Positions 8,539 through 17,873 of a stretch of DNA of 64,000 nucleotides are shown here, one piece after another (the first letter of the stretch is position 1; the number at the start of each line of letters is the position of its first letter). The translations under genes were made by a program, and so were the position numbers. This DNA is from an uncultured Clostridia bacterium (GTDB taxonomy: Bacteria > Bacillota > Clostridia > Christensenellales > Borkfalkiaceae): the NCBI GenBank assembly GCA_947629675.1, contig CANREM010000006.1, positions 1 to 64,000 of the forward strand, written 5' to 3'. Under the pieces are notes generated by a model. That model was given only the letters and a program-made list of their open reading frames with translations. It was not told the DNA's origin and ran no database searches.

Positions 8539-9768
8539 ATGGCTTATATTCAACGGCACATGGAAAGCAAGATCGAGGAGCTGAGCAAGATATGGCCGGC
8601 AATTTTATTGACGGGGCCGAGGCAGTCGGGAAAGACGACGATGCTTCGCCAACTTGCCGAAAAAGAGAATATCGGGAGAAAGTACGTATCATTGGACGAT
8701 CTCTCCACGAGAGAGTTGGCAAGAACAGACCCCAAAATGTTCTTGCAGATCTATTCTCCGCCGGTTTTGATCGATGAGGTGCAATATGCCCCCGCGCTCT
8801 TCACGTATATTAAAATTTACATCGATGAACACCATAATCCGGGGGATTTTTGGTTGACGGGTTCGCAAATTTTCCGTCTCATGAAAGGGGTACAGGAATC
8901 GCTTGCGGGCAGGGTTGCCCTTTTGCATATGTCCCCGCTTTCGCAGAGGGAGATCATAGGTGCCCCGCCTCGGCCGTTTACAACAAATTTTCAAGAACTT
9001 CTTCAAAGTGCTCAGCGCGTAAAAGCAATGACGACGCCGATGCTGTTCGAACGCATATGGAAGGGGAGCATGCCCGGGGTCTGCGGCAATATTTACGAGG
9101 ATAGAAATATCTACTATTCTTCCTATCTTTCAACGTATATCGAGCGGGATGTGCGGGAACTTTCGGGAGCAATCGACGCCTTAAAGTTTTCCAAATTCAT
9201 CACCGCGGTCGCGGCGAGGTGTGCACAACTTCTCAACTATAAAGCACTCGCAGAAGATGCGGATATCAATCAAGTGCAGGCGAAAGCGTGGCTGAATATC
9301 CTCGAAACATTGGGGATCGTCTTTCTTCTTCACCCTTATTCAAATAATGTGCTGAAACGCACGATCAAGACGCCCAAACTCTATTTCTATGATACGGGAC
9401 TTGTATGCTATCTCACGAAATGGTCCTCTCCCGAAGTAGCGGAGATGGGAGCGATGAGCGGTGCGCTTTTGGAAAATTTTGCCGTCTCCGAAATCATAAA
9501 AAGCTATCAGAACGTTGGGAAAGAACCCTTTATCTATTATTATCGGGACCATGACGCCAAAGAGATCGATGTGATCTTGGAGGGGGACGGAAAGCTCTGT
9601 CCGATCGAAATCAAAAAGACGGCGGATCCCGACAAGAGGATCACAAAAGCGTTTTCTCTGATCGAAAAATCGCCGCTAACACGCGGAACGTCCGCAGTTT
9701 TATGTATGACGGATTCCCTTGGGGCATTCGACCGTGAGAATTTGATCGTTCCGATTTGGCTCATTTGA
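8539..9768 (+). CDS. ATP-binding protein, AAA_14/DUF4143 family
   Basis: ILLTGPRQSGKTTMLRQLAE, VLIDEVQYAPALFTYIK, WLTGSQIF, DHDAKEIDVILEGDGKLCPIEIKKT. Confidence 0.93.
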   Translation: MAYIQRHMESKIEELSKIWPAILLTGPRQSGKTTMLRQLAEKENIGRKYVSLDDLSTRELARTDPKMFLQIYSPPVLIDEVQYAPALFTYIKIYIDEHHNPGDFWLTGSQIFRLMKGVQESLAGRVALLHMSPLSQREIIGAPPRPFTTNFQELLQSAQRVKAMTTPMLFERIWKGSMPGVCGNIYEDRNIYYSSYLSTYIERDVRELSGAIDALKFSKFITAVAARCAQLLNYKALAEDADINQVQAKAWLNILETLGIVFLLHPYSNNVLKRTIKTPKLYFYDTGLVCYLTKWSSPEVAEMGAMSGALLENFAVSEIIKSYQNVGKEPFIYYYRDHDAKEIDVILEGDGKLCPIEIKKTADPDKRITKAFSLIEKSPLTRGTSAVLCMTDSLGAFDRENLIVPIWLI

Positions 9769-10099
9769 TGACGGAACACTTATTATGAAAAAAGCGGCAT
9801 TTAGAAAGTTTTCATTTGAGGAATTGAGGTTTTGTTCTAATTTGCGGGATTTTTTATACATTTCAATACATTCAAAAAATACATTTCGAAAGTCCGCTTT
9901 GGGGGAGAAGAATGTGTGAAAAGAGGCGAGAAATGTGATAAAAACAATCAAAAAGTGAAAATTACAATCAAAAGCATTGGCGAACGGTGGAGGAAAAAGA
10001 AGGAAATTGCTTTTTTATGGGTAGTATGATAAAATTTGATTGCTTTGCGCACAGCGCACGGCGTAAAACTCGCCGAAATGTTGCAAAATAGGAGTGCAT

Positions 10100-10981
10100 A
10101 TGACAAACGACCCACGCTTTTCGCAGCCGTCCGTTGTGGCGGTAGTGCAATTCCCCCAGCCTCAGCCGCAGCCTCAGCCGCGGATCGTCATGCAGCAGCC
10201 CCCGCAGCCCGCTTCCCAGCCGAGCCATAAACGGCTCCCGGATGCGCAGGAAGTGGTCTCCGTCAAGGGGCTGTGCAAACGCTATTCCCGCAAGGCACCC
10301 TGGGCGGTGACGGATGTCTCCTTCACCTGCCGTGAGGGGGAGATCGTCGGCATTCTCGGCCATAACGGCGCGGGGAAATCGACGACGCTCAAATGTCTCG
10401 AAGGCATGCTTCCCTTTGAGAAGGGGGAGATCAAGATCGCCGGCTACGACATCCGCAAACAGGCGGAGAAGGCGAAGTCGATGATGGGGTTCGTCACCGA
10501 CAATCATGCGACCTTTGTCAAAATGACGGGCCTTCAATATCTCAATTTCATGGCGGACGTATACGAAGTCCCCACCAATTTGCGCCTGAAAAGGCTCAAG
10601 GAACTCGACGCCGTCTTTCAGCTCGGCAAGCCCATCGGGAACCTCATTTCCTCCTATTCGCACGGCATGCGGCAGAAGATCTGTATGATGGGGTCTCTCA
10701 TTCACCATCCGAAGCTCTGGATCCTCGACGAACCAATGACGGGGCTTGATCCCCGCACCATGCGTGCGGTGCAGGACTTCATGCACGCCTACGTCGCGGA
10801 GGGGAACACCATCCTCTTCTCCTCGCACGCACTCAACACCGTGGCAAAGCTGTGCGACCGTGTCGTCCTCATCAGGAAGGGCAAGCAGGTGAACGAGCTT
10901 GACATGATAAATATTTACGCCCAGAATCCCAATTTCGATTTCGAGGAGTATTTCTTACGCAATGAAGGACAGGAAGAATAA
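10100..10981 (+). CDS. ABC transporter ATP-binding protein
   Basis: GHNGAGKSTTLKCLEGML, SSYSHGMRQKICMMGSL, LWILDEPMTGLDP; SD AGGAG upstream of ATG 10100. Confidence 0.95.
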   Translation: MTNDPRFSQPSVVAVVQFPQPQPQPQPRIVMQQPPQPASQPSHKRLPDAQEVVSVKGLCKRYSRKAPWAVTDVSFTCREGEIVGILGHNGAGKSTTLKCLEGMLPFEKGEIKIAGYDIRKQAEKAKSMMGFVTDNHATFVKMTGLQYLNFMADVYEVPTNLRLKRLKELDAVFQLGKPIGNLISSYSHGMRQKICMMGSLIHHPKLWILDEPMTGLDPRTMRAVQDFMHAYVAEGNTILFSSHALNTVAKLCDRVVLIRKGKQVNELDMINIYAQNPNFDFEEYFLRNEGQEE

Positions 10982-12695
10982 GGCGGCCGTCGGCCGCAAG
11001 AGGACCGCTCGAAAGACGGGGGGCGTCAACTTTCGCATGGTGGGCGCGCTCCTTCGCAAGGGGAGAGAGGAGCGGCGTTCGATGTTCAAAGCGGGGCAAT
11101 TCGATCTCCTCGGTTTTTTGCTGCGCGTCTTGCTCGCAGGGGCGATCGTCGCCCTCTTTGTGGTTTTCTTCGGCCGCTTTGTCGGCGTATATGCCGCCAT
11201 AAAGACCGCCGGGAAGCCGGACCTTGTGTCGCGCTCCAATGAGCTTTTGACCATCCTTTATTCGGCAATTTTCCTCGGCATGGTGGTCGGCGGCGTGGGA
11301 CAGCTCGGCAGGGAACTCTTTACCGCCGACGATATGAAGCTCTATTCGGCGATGCCCATCAACGCGCGCACCCTCTTCGTCGCGCGGCTCCTCTCCATCT
11401 ACCGCGGGCAACTCGTTATCGCGCTCGTTGCCTTCACGACGGTGAATGCGACGTTTGCATGGCGGGTGAACGTCACGGCCACCTTCTGGCTTCTCTCTTT
11501 CGGGAGCTGCTTCCTCATCCCGCTCATCACGATCGGGATCGCGGCCGTCATCGTGCCCCTCTTCCAAGTGGTCAAAAGGTTCCTCAAAGAGCGGTATATC
11601 CTCATGTTCATCGTGCTGACCGCCCTCCTCGGGGTGGCGATCTGGCTGTATTCCATCATTTTGAGCGGCGTAAAGCAGCTCCTCCTCGGCGACAGCCTCA
11701 AATATTTCTTCAACGAGAAGATCATGAGGGGGATCGGAAAGGCGTGTTCCTTCCTCTATCCCGCCCGCTTCCTTGCGGACATCATGACGGGTGTAAGGCC
11801 GCTTCAAAGCTGGCTGGGGCTTATCGGCGTCGCTGTCGCCGGCATCGCGCTCTCCATGATCATCATCAGGAGCATTCTGACGCGCTCTCTGCAGGCCCGC
11901 AACCAAGGCTCTTCCGCGGCCGCCTTCCGCAACAGCGTCATAAAGGGGAAGGGGTCGAAATTCGCCGCCCTCCTCAAGAAGGAATTTCTGCACATCTTCA
12001 GGACGCCTTCTTACATGTTCTCCTATTTCTCGGTGGCACTCATCATGCCCCTCATGGTCTACTTCTGCATGGACGTCGGGGCCTCTCTCGTCGTCAATCT
12101 CGTGGGGCTTGACTGCGAACTCGAACTTGCGATCTTCCTCACCATCCTCTTCGGGGCACTCACGAACGTATTCTGTGCAACAAACATCAGCCGTGACGGC
12201 GAAATGTTTTATGCGGTGAAGGCCATGCCGATCGGCTACAAGACGGTGTTCCTCTCGAAGATCGTTCTCTGCCTCATCGTCACGGCAATTTCGCAGGTCG
12301 CCTCCGCGGTCACTCTGTGCGCTGCAGGCATGGTGGGCATCGCGGACGCCGCATTTATCGGCCTTGTCGGGCTGCTCTTCAGTTTTGCGAATATCGCGGT
12401 CGCGACGCGGTATGACTTCAACCATGCAAAATTCTCGACGGAGGACGACGGCGAGATCAAGGAATCCTCGGGGACGGTCTCCATCGTCATCGTGGTAGGC
12501 TTGCTCTTTTCCTTCCTCGTCGGCGGGCTTGTGTTCGTACTTAAAATACTCGGCCAGCTCCGCTCCTTCGAGATCGGCTATCTCACCTATGTGCTTGCGG
12601 GAGGGATCGCGCTCCTTGCCGTGGCACTTGCGAACTTCTATCTCTTCTTCCGCTTGAGGAAGAAATATTATGAATTTTCGGGGGGCGGCATCTGA
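10962..12695 (+). CDS. ABC transporter permease (multi-TM exporter subunit)
   Basis: Multiple hydrophobic helices; overlaps the ATPase gene and is followed with 1-nt overlap by the surface protein gene. Confidence 0.8.
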   Translation: MKDRKNKAAVGRKRTARKTGGVNFRMVGALLRKGREERRSMFKAGQFDLLGFLLRVLLAGAIVALFVVFFGRFVGVYAAIKTAGKPDLVSRSNELLTILYSAIFLGMVVGGVGQLGRELFTADDMKLYSAMPINARTLFVARLLSIYRGQLVIALVAFTTVNATFAWRVNVTATFWLLSFGSCFLIPLITIGIAAVIVPLFQVVKRFLKERYILMFIVLTALLGVAIWLYSIILSGVKQLLLGDSLKYFFNEKIMRGIGKACSFLYPARFLADIMTGVRPLQSWLGLIGVAVAGIALSMIIIRSILTRSLQARNQGSSAAAFRNSVIKGKGSKFAALLKKEFLHIFRTPSYMFSYFSVALIMPLMVYFCMDVGASLVVNLVGLDCELELAIFLTILFGALTNVFCATNISRDGEMFYAVKAMPIGYKTVFLSKIVLCLIVTAISQVASAVTLCAAGMVGIADAAFIGLVGLLFSFANIAVATRYDFNHAKFSTEDDGEIKESSGTVSIVIVVGLLFSFLVGGLVFVLKILGQLRSFEIGYLTYVLAGGIALLAVALANFYLFFRLRKKYYEFSGGGI

Positions 12696-15600
12696 TGAGA
12701 AAAACATTGCTTGCACTCATATTGGTCATTCCGATGGTGTTCGTCATCGTCATCTTTACCTCGGTGAACATCATTAGTCTCGTCATGCCGCCCCCCGTGA
12801 GCGGCATCGAGCTCCGTTCTGAGGACGTGGGTGAAGACGGTTCCATCTATATCGATATGGCGGAGGACCGCCACGCGACCGTCGTCGCCGAGGTCCAGCC
12901 GAGCAATGCGGCGGAGAAGGGCTTCACGCTCTCCTCAAGCGATACAAACGTCGCCGAAGTCACGGAGGACGGGCTTATCATTCCCACGGGGGAGGGCAAG
13001 GCGAAGATCGTCGCGACGAGCAACGACAAGGGATTTACGGACAGCCTTCCCGTCGTCGTGGTGTCTTCCAAGCCATATGCCTTCGACTTTGACCTCAAGG
13101 ACGCCGAGGGGAATGCCGTCACGCTCAACGAGACGCAGTCGGGATATAGCGGCACGATCCCCACGGGAAGTTACACCTATGACGTGGCCGTCCATCCCGT
13201 GCAATTCAACGCCTACACCATCAGCGACATCAGCGGCGTCTTTTCGCAGCTCGAGCGCAGCACGCGGACGATCTTCTTTCCGTTTTCGGGGAAGGCAGAG
13301 TTTACCATCCTCGTCGATGGCGGGATAGCCGGTGCGATCGAAAAGAAGGTCAGCCTCGATATCTCGAAGCCTTCCTCCTCTTCCGTCATCATCAACGGCC
13401 AAGTGGTGGAGGACGAGAATGCATTCGGCGGGTTGCAGGTGACGGAGGGGACGACGGAGACGACGCTCTATGTGGAATGTATGGGCGGCCGTCCCACCTT
13501 CAGCTCCGAAAAGGCGCGCGCGGAAATCAATGGAAGAGATGGGAAGTACACCCTCGACATCACCTTTGACGAAGATGCGGGCAGCGAGATCGAAGCGACG
13601 CTCATTGCGGGAAGGAAGGAGTACCATTTCCTCATCTCCTTCACGGAATTTGCATTCTCCGTCTTTTCGGACAATACCCTTCTCCCCATGGAGGACGGCT
13701 CGCGGCAGACGACTGTATTGACGGGCACATCCGTCTCCTTCTATGCCGTTGCATCGGGCGGTGCGAAGGGAGTGGAATACAGCTGGGTCTACACGGGTCC
13801 CCAAGAGGACATCACGGTGGACGGGGGGACGCTCACTCTGAATGCGGCAGCGGGGGGAGATTATACTCTCTCCGTCGAAGCGGTCTATCACGAGACGAGA
13901 AAAGAGGCACTCATCCACGTCTCCATCATCAACAACGTGAGCGTCGTCCAGATCAACAACGACGTCAAGTGCGACCTCGCGGAACGCTATACGATCGCAG
14001 GCATGGTATACACATCCGCGCTCAAGACGGCGGAAAACGTCTATCCGCTCCTCGTCTACACCTACAGCACATCGGGCATCGGGCTTGCGGGGGAGGACAT
14101 TGTCTATACCGTCTCGGACGAGAGCGTCGCCAAGGTGGAGATGCGCGGCGGTGCGCCCGTCCTTATCCCCAAGGGAACGGGAGCGATCACGGTGAATGCC
14201 GCATGGAAGGGGAACGCCGCCTTCGGAAGGAATGTGCAGGGCACCCTGAATGTCAACGTCGTCAAGGAGGCGGTGGCGGTGAAGAATGCCCCCGAACTCG
14301 TTGCGGCGACGGACGCTTCTCTTCCCGTCGTTCTCACGGCGGACATCAAGCTCGGAACGAATTCTGCGGGCGAAGTTCTCTCCGTTTCCGAACGGGAAAA
14401 AGTTCTTCAGAGTCACCGCATGAAGTCTACCTATAACATTGAATGGTACAAAAAGTCGCAGGATGCCGATGAGAAGGATGCCCTCGTCACCTATGTCATG
14501 GAGTTCAAAGCGGATGTCTATGGCAACGGAAAATACATCGACGCGGGCAACTACACCCATGCCGTTGACGGCAGAGATCAGCCTCAGTTCTCTATCTACA
14601 GGGATCCGCTGTATTTCGTCAACTATAAGCAAATGGCGAGCGTGGCGGGACAGGACAACTGCGCCTTCCTCGTCCGAACGGACGGCGTAAAACTCTACGG
14701 CGTCAACCTGCTCGGGTGCAGTGACGAATTGCTCGCCGACGAGAAAGGCGCGTATGACCTCACCCAGCTCAACCACACGGGCACTACGCTCGAGGTGAAT
14801 GCTTCCGCCGAGATCGTCAACTGCCGCATCCGCAACGGGCGAAACGTCATCCGTGCTTACGGCGGCAACCGAGACGGAAGTAAGTATTTCATCAATAGCC
14901 TTTCCGAAAATACCGCCGGGGTGGACAGCGAGCGCATCCATGTCACGATCGACGGCTGTATCCTTGCACAGGGGAGGGAGTTTATCCTCAAGATCGGCGC
15001 GAACAAGGCTCTTCATGCGAACCTTACAAACGGCCAACAGCCCGCTCTTACGGATGAGAGAGGCATGCCGTACAACGACGCCGGGGGGAACAACCTCTAC
15101 GGCGGCGGGAAGCTCCACGAGGACGCATGGTTCTATCAGCAATATGTGATGACGGACGTCACCCTCAAAAATTCCGTCCTCGAGACGAGCGGTCTCTTCA
15201 CCGTCGGCATCGAGAGCAACTTTGCGGGCGAATATCTCTATCCGGGCGGGGAGAATTATAACGGCTTTACCACCGACTGGGAGTGGTCGGGCGGCACTTC
15301 GTTTGCGAGCGTCCTGCGCCTTCATGGGGATGTGCGCCTGTATGACTGGAAGGACATCACCCTCATCAATTCCTCCACCCTCATCGAGTCGCCCACCGGC
15401 GTTCTGTCTGGCTGGCTCAATCTGAACATCGCGAGCATGATCGAATACGTTACGAAGCTGGATCCGGATCTCTATGGCTCTCTCATCGAGCCGACCTCGG
15501 ACGGGAAGAAATTCGTACACGGCGGCATCGCCTATTACGGCGGCGGCAGAAATTATGCCTGCCTCGACACGGCGGGACTCAACGAGTCGCTCGGCGATTT

Positions 15601-15817
15601 TACGCACCTGGGCGTCAATATCGGGATACTTGCCGGGGGCGACACGGCCGAGATGCAGCGGCAGGGTGAACTTCTTCCCAAGGCGGCGGGCACGCACGAC
15701 TTCAACTTCTATATGTATGGGAAGGACAGTGCGAACAACTATGTCAAGCAGAGGAGCGACGAACAGCGCGGGCTGAAATACAAGGGCGTCGCAGCCGTTC
15801 CGCTCTTTGAAAAATAA
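12695..15817 (+). CDS. Membrane-anchored extracellular protein with BIg2-like domains and right-handed beta-helix-like region
   Basis: N-terminal TM; TLSSSDTNVAEVTEDGLIIPTGEGKAKIVATSND and YTVSDESVAKVEMRGGAPVLIPKGTGAITVNA are BIg2-type. Confidence 0.7.
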   Translation: MRKTLLALILVIPMVFVIVIFTSVNIISLVMPPPVSGIELRSEDVGEDGSIYIDMAEDRHATVVAEVQPSNAAEKGFTLSSSDTNVAEVTEDGLIIPTGEGKAKIVATSNDKGFTDSLPVVVVSSKPYAFDFDLKDAEGNAVTLNETQSGYSGTIPTGSYTYDVAVHPVQFNAYTISDISGVFSQLERSTRTIFFPFSGKAEFTILVDGGIAGAIEKKVSLDISKPSSSSVIINGQVVEDENAFGGLQVTEGTTETTLYVECMGGRPTFSSEKARAEINGRDGKYTLDITFDEDAGSEIEATLIAGRKEYHFLISFTEFAFSVFSDNTLLPMEDGSRQTTVLTGTSVSFYAVASGGAKGVEYSWVYTGPQEDITVDGGTLTLNAAAGGDYTLSVEAVYHETRKEALIHVSIINNVSVVQINNDVKCDLAERYTIAGMVYTSALKTAENVYPLLVYTYSTSGIGLAGEDIVYTVSDESVAKVEMRGGAPVLIPKGTGAITVNAAWKGNAAFGRNVQGTLNVNVVKEAVAVKNAPELVAATDASLPVVLTADIKLGTNSAGEVLSVSEREKVLQSHRMKSTYNIEWYKKSQDADEKDALVTYVMEFKADVYGNGKYIDAGNYTHAVDGRDQPQFSIYRDPLYFVNYKQMASVAGQDNCAFLVRTDGVKLYGVNLLGCSDELLADEKGAYDLTQLNHTGTTLEVNASAEIVNCRIRNGRNVIRAYGGNRDGSKYFINSLSENTAGVDSERIHVTIDGCILAQGREFILKIGANKALHANLTNGQQPALTDERGMPYNDAGGNNLYGGGKLHEDAWFYQQYVMTDVTLKNSVLETSGLFTVGIESNFAGEYLYPGGENYNGFTTDWEWSGGTSFASVLRLHGDVRLYDWKDITLINSSTLIESPTGVLSGWLNLNIASMIEYVTKLDPDLYGSLIEPTSDGKKFVHGGIAYYGGGRNYACLDTAGLNESLGDFTHLGVNIGILAGGDTAEMQRQGELLPKAAGTHDFNFYMYGKDSANNYVKQRSDEQRGLKYKGVAAVPLFEK

Positions 15818-15829
15818 GATATTTTTCGG

Positions 15830-15863
15830 CGGGTCCGCTAAGTGGGCGGACCCGTATTTTTTT
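15830..15863 (+). terminator. Rho-independent terminator
   Basis: CGGGTCCGC-TAAGTGG-GCGGACCCG + TATTTTTTT. Confidence 0.9.
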
Positions 15864-15895
15864 GCAAAAAAGGTGGGAATATACGCTCTCCCGAG

Positions 15896-15924
15896 TTGAC
15901 ATTTTTGCGGGCGGCGGATATAAT
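15896..15924 (+). promoter_or_regulatory. Consensus sigma-A promoter for the mgtE leader
   Basis: TTGACA (15896-15901), 17 nt, TATAAT (15919-15924). Confidence 0.9.
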
Positions 15925-15951
15925 AGAAGAAAAAGTACAAGGAGGCAGGCC

Positions 15952-16023
15952 GTGAAAGGGCGAAGTACCAAAGTCGCAGACCGAATGCAAAAGCCGTGGT
16001 TCGCGGTCCGTCATCCCGCGTAA
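15952..16023 (+). CDS. Putative 23-aa leader peptide upstream of mgtE: MKGRSTKVADRMQKPWFAVRHPA
   Basis: SD AAGGAGG with 6-nt spacing to GTG; stop TAA directly precedes a T-tract; embedded in mutually exclusive inverted repeats. Confidence 0.5.
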   Translation: MKGRSTKVADRMQKPWFAVRHPA

Positions 16024-16086
16024 TTTTTTTCACGGCTTCTTTCCTCTGCGCACATCGCTTTTCAAATTATTTTGCGAGGTGAAGAT

Positions 16087-17769
16087 ATGGAAGAAGAGAT
16101 CAGGAAATTATTGGAACAAAAAAACTACGATGACGCTGCCGAGTCGGTGAGGAAGTATTCTCCCGAAGCGGTGGCGCATCTTTTTTCGGAGGTGGAAGAG
16201 GGGGATCTCGTCCCGCTCGCCCGCGCCCTCGAGCCTGAACAGCTCGCCGACGTCCTCGTCCTCTTGGATGCGGCCCTCAAGGAGAAGATCATCGAGGGCC
16301 TGCGCGACGACGAACTGCAGGAAGTCATGGAGGATGTCTCCGTCGACGACACGGTGGACATCATCGAGGAACTTCCCAAAGTCGCCCGCCTCATCGCCGA
16401 AGAGGATGAGATTTTAGCCCTTCTCGAGGAGCGCAACTTTGCTGTCTTAAAGCCCCTTCTTGCGGGCATGAACGAGATCGACCTTGCGGAGGTATTCGAG
16501 AGCGCGAAGGAGGAGGATCTGCCCGTCCTCTTCCGCATTTTGCCCAAGGACCTCGCGGCGCAGATGTTCGTCGAGATCGACACGGACACCCAGCAAAAGC
16601 TCATCAAAAAGCTGAGCGATAAAGAGCTCAAAGAGGTCATGGACGAACTCTTCCTCGACGATACCGTCGACCTCGTCGAGGAGATGCCCTCCAGCGTCGT
16701 AAGGAGGCTTCTCGCCCTCTCCGACAGCGAGACGCGCGCCTACATCAACGAACTTCTCAAGTACCCGAAGGACAGCGCGGGTTCCATCATGACCATCGAG
16801 TTCGTGCGTTTCCTGCCCACCATGTCCGTGGAGAGGGCGTTCGACATCATCCGTGAGACAGCGATCGACAAGGAGACCATCTACACCTGCTACGTCACCG
16901 ACCCCGAGAATAAGCTCCTCGGGCTTGTCACGGCAAAAGATCTGATGCTCGCAAAGAAGGGCGCGCTCATCTCGGACATCATGGAGGAGAACGTCATCTA
17001 TGTGAACACCAAGGACGACAGGGAGGAGGTCGCGCGCAAGATCTCGGACTACGGCTTCCTCGCCATTCCCGTCGTGGATGACGAGAGAAGGCTGGTGGGC
17101 ATCGTCACCGTCGACGACGCCATCGACGTCATCGAAGAGGAGACCACCGAGGACATCGAGGCCATGGCCGGCGTCTTGCACGACAACAGGCCGTACTTGA
17201 AGACGAGTGCCGTCTCCATCTGGAAAAAGCGCGTCCCCTGGCTTCTGATCCTCATGATCAGTGCGACGTTCACGGGACTCATCATCAACTCCTTCGAGGG
17301 AAGGCTGAATGCCATCAGCCCCGTCCTCTTTGCGTGCATCCCCATGCTCATGGACACGGGCGGAAATTCGGGTTCACAGGCTTCGGTCACCATCATTCGC
17401 GCCCTCGCCCTCGGAGAACTGACGACAAAGGACACGGGACGGGTGCTTCTCAAAGAGATCCTCGCGGGGCTTCTGCTTGCGGCCACCCTTGCCGTCGCCT
17501 GCTTTGCAAAGCTCATGCTCATCGACAATCTTCTCTTCGGGACGTTCATGCCGGGGAACAGGGCGTACACCTGGGATAAATGCGCGATCGTCTCGCTGTC
17601 CCTCTTTTGCACCGTCCTCGTTGCGAAGATCGTCGGGTGCCTTCTGCCTCTCCTCGTGAAGAAGTGCAAGCTCGACCCCGCCGCCGTCGCCTCGCCCTTC
17701 ATCACGACGATCGTGGACGCCGTTTCGCTCATGATCTTCTGCGGGCTATCCGTTCTCATCTTAGGTTAA
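16087..17769 (+). CDS. mgtE: Magnesium transporter MgtE
   Basis: MgtE_N repeats, CBS pair (MTIEFVRFLP...VSDYGFLAIPVVD), TM domain with PMLMDTGGNSGSQASVTIIRALALGE. Start set at ATG 16087 after GAGGTGAAG. Confidence 0.95.
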   Translation: MEEEIRKLLEQKNYDDAAESVRKYSPEAVAHLFSEVEEGDLVPLARALEPEQLADVLVLLDAALKEKIIEGLRDDELQEVMEDVSVDDTVDIIEELPKVARLIAEEDEILALLEERNFAVLKPLLAGMNEIDLAEVFESAKEEDLPVLFRILPKDLAAQMFVEIDTDTQQKLIKKLSDKELKEVMDELFLDDTVDLVEEMPSSVVRRLLALSDSETRAYINELLKYPKDSAGSIMTIEFVRFLPTMSVERAFDIIRETAIDKETIYTCYVTDPENKLLGLVTAKDLMLAKKGALISDIMEENVIYVNTKDDREEVARKISDYGFLAIPVVDDERRLVGIVTVDDAIDVIEEETTEDIEAMAGVLHDNRPYLKTSAVSIWKKRVPWLLILMISATFTGLIINSFEGRLNAISPVLFACIPMLMDTGGNSGSQASVTIIRALALGELTTKDTGRVLLKEILAGLLLAATLAVACFAKLMLIDNLLFGTFMPGNRAYTWDKCAIVSLSLFCTVLVAKIVGCLLPLLVKKCKLDPAAVASPFITTIVDAVSLMIFCGLSVLILG

Positions 17770-17782
17770 TTTTGACCCCGAC

Positions 17783-17840
17783 AAAAGGTGCCATTTTGGC
17801 ACCTTTTCTTATAAAAAAAGTGCCAAAATGGCACTTTTTT
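17783..17840. terminator. Two tandem bidirectional terminator hairpins between convergent genes
   Basis: AAAAGGTGCCA-TTT-TGGCACCTTTT and AAAAAAGTGCCA-AAA-TGGCACTTTTTT. Confidence 0.85.
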
Positions 17841-17873
17841 GCATAATCGTGTTTTGTGACTTTGATACGATTT

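Noticed and set aside
10872-12716. 614-aa minus-strand ORF
   Set aside because: Antisense shadow of the ABC permease gene; E/R/H/D-rich composition.
12935-16033. 1032-aa minus-strand ORF
   Set aside because: Antisense to the 12695-15817 surface protein gene in a GC-biased region; low-complexity R/D/E/V/H composition, no recognizable motifs.
15925-16086. M-box (ykoK) Mg2+ riboswitch
   Set aside because: I could not locate the conserved M-box sequence blocks; the leader is better described by the uORF and alternative hairpins, pending an Infernal scan.
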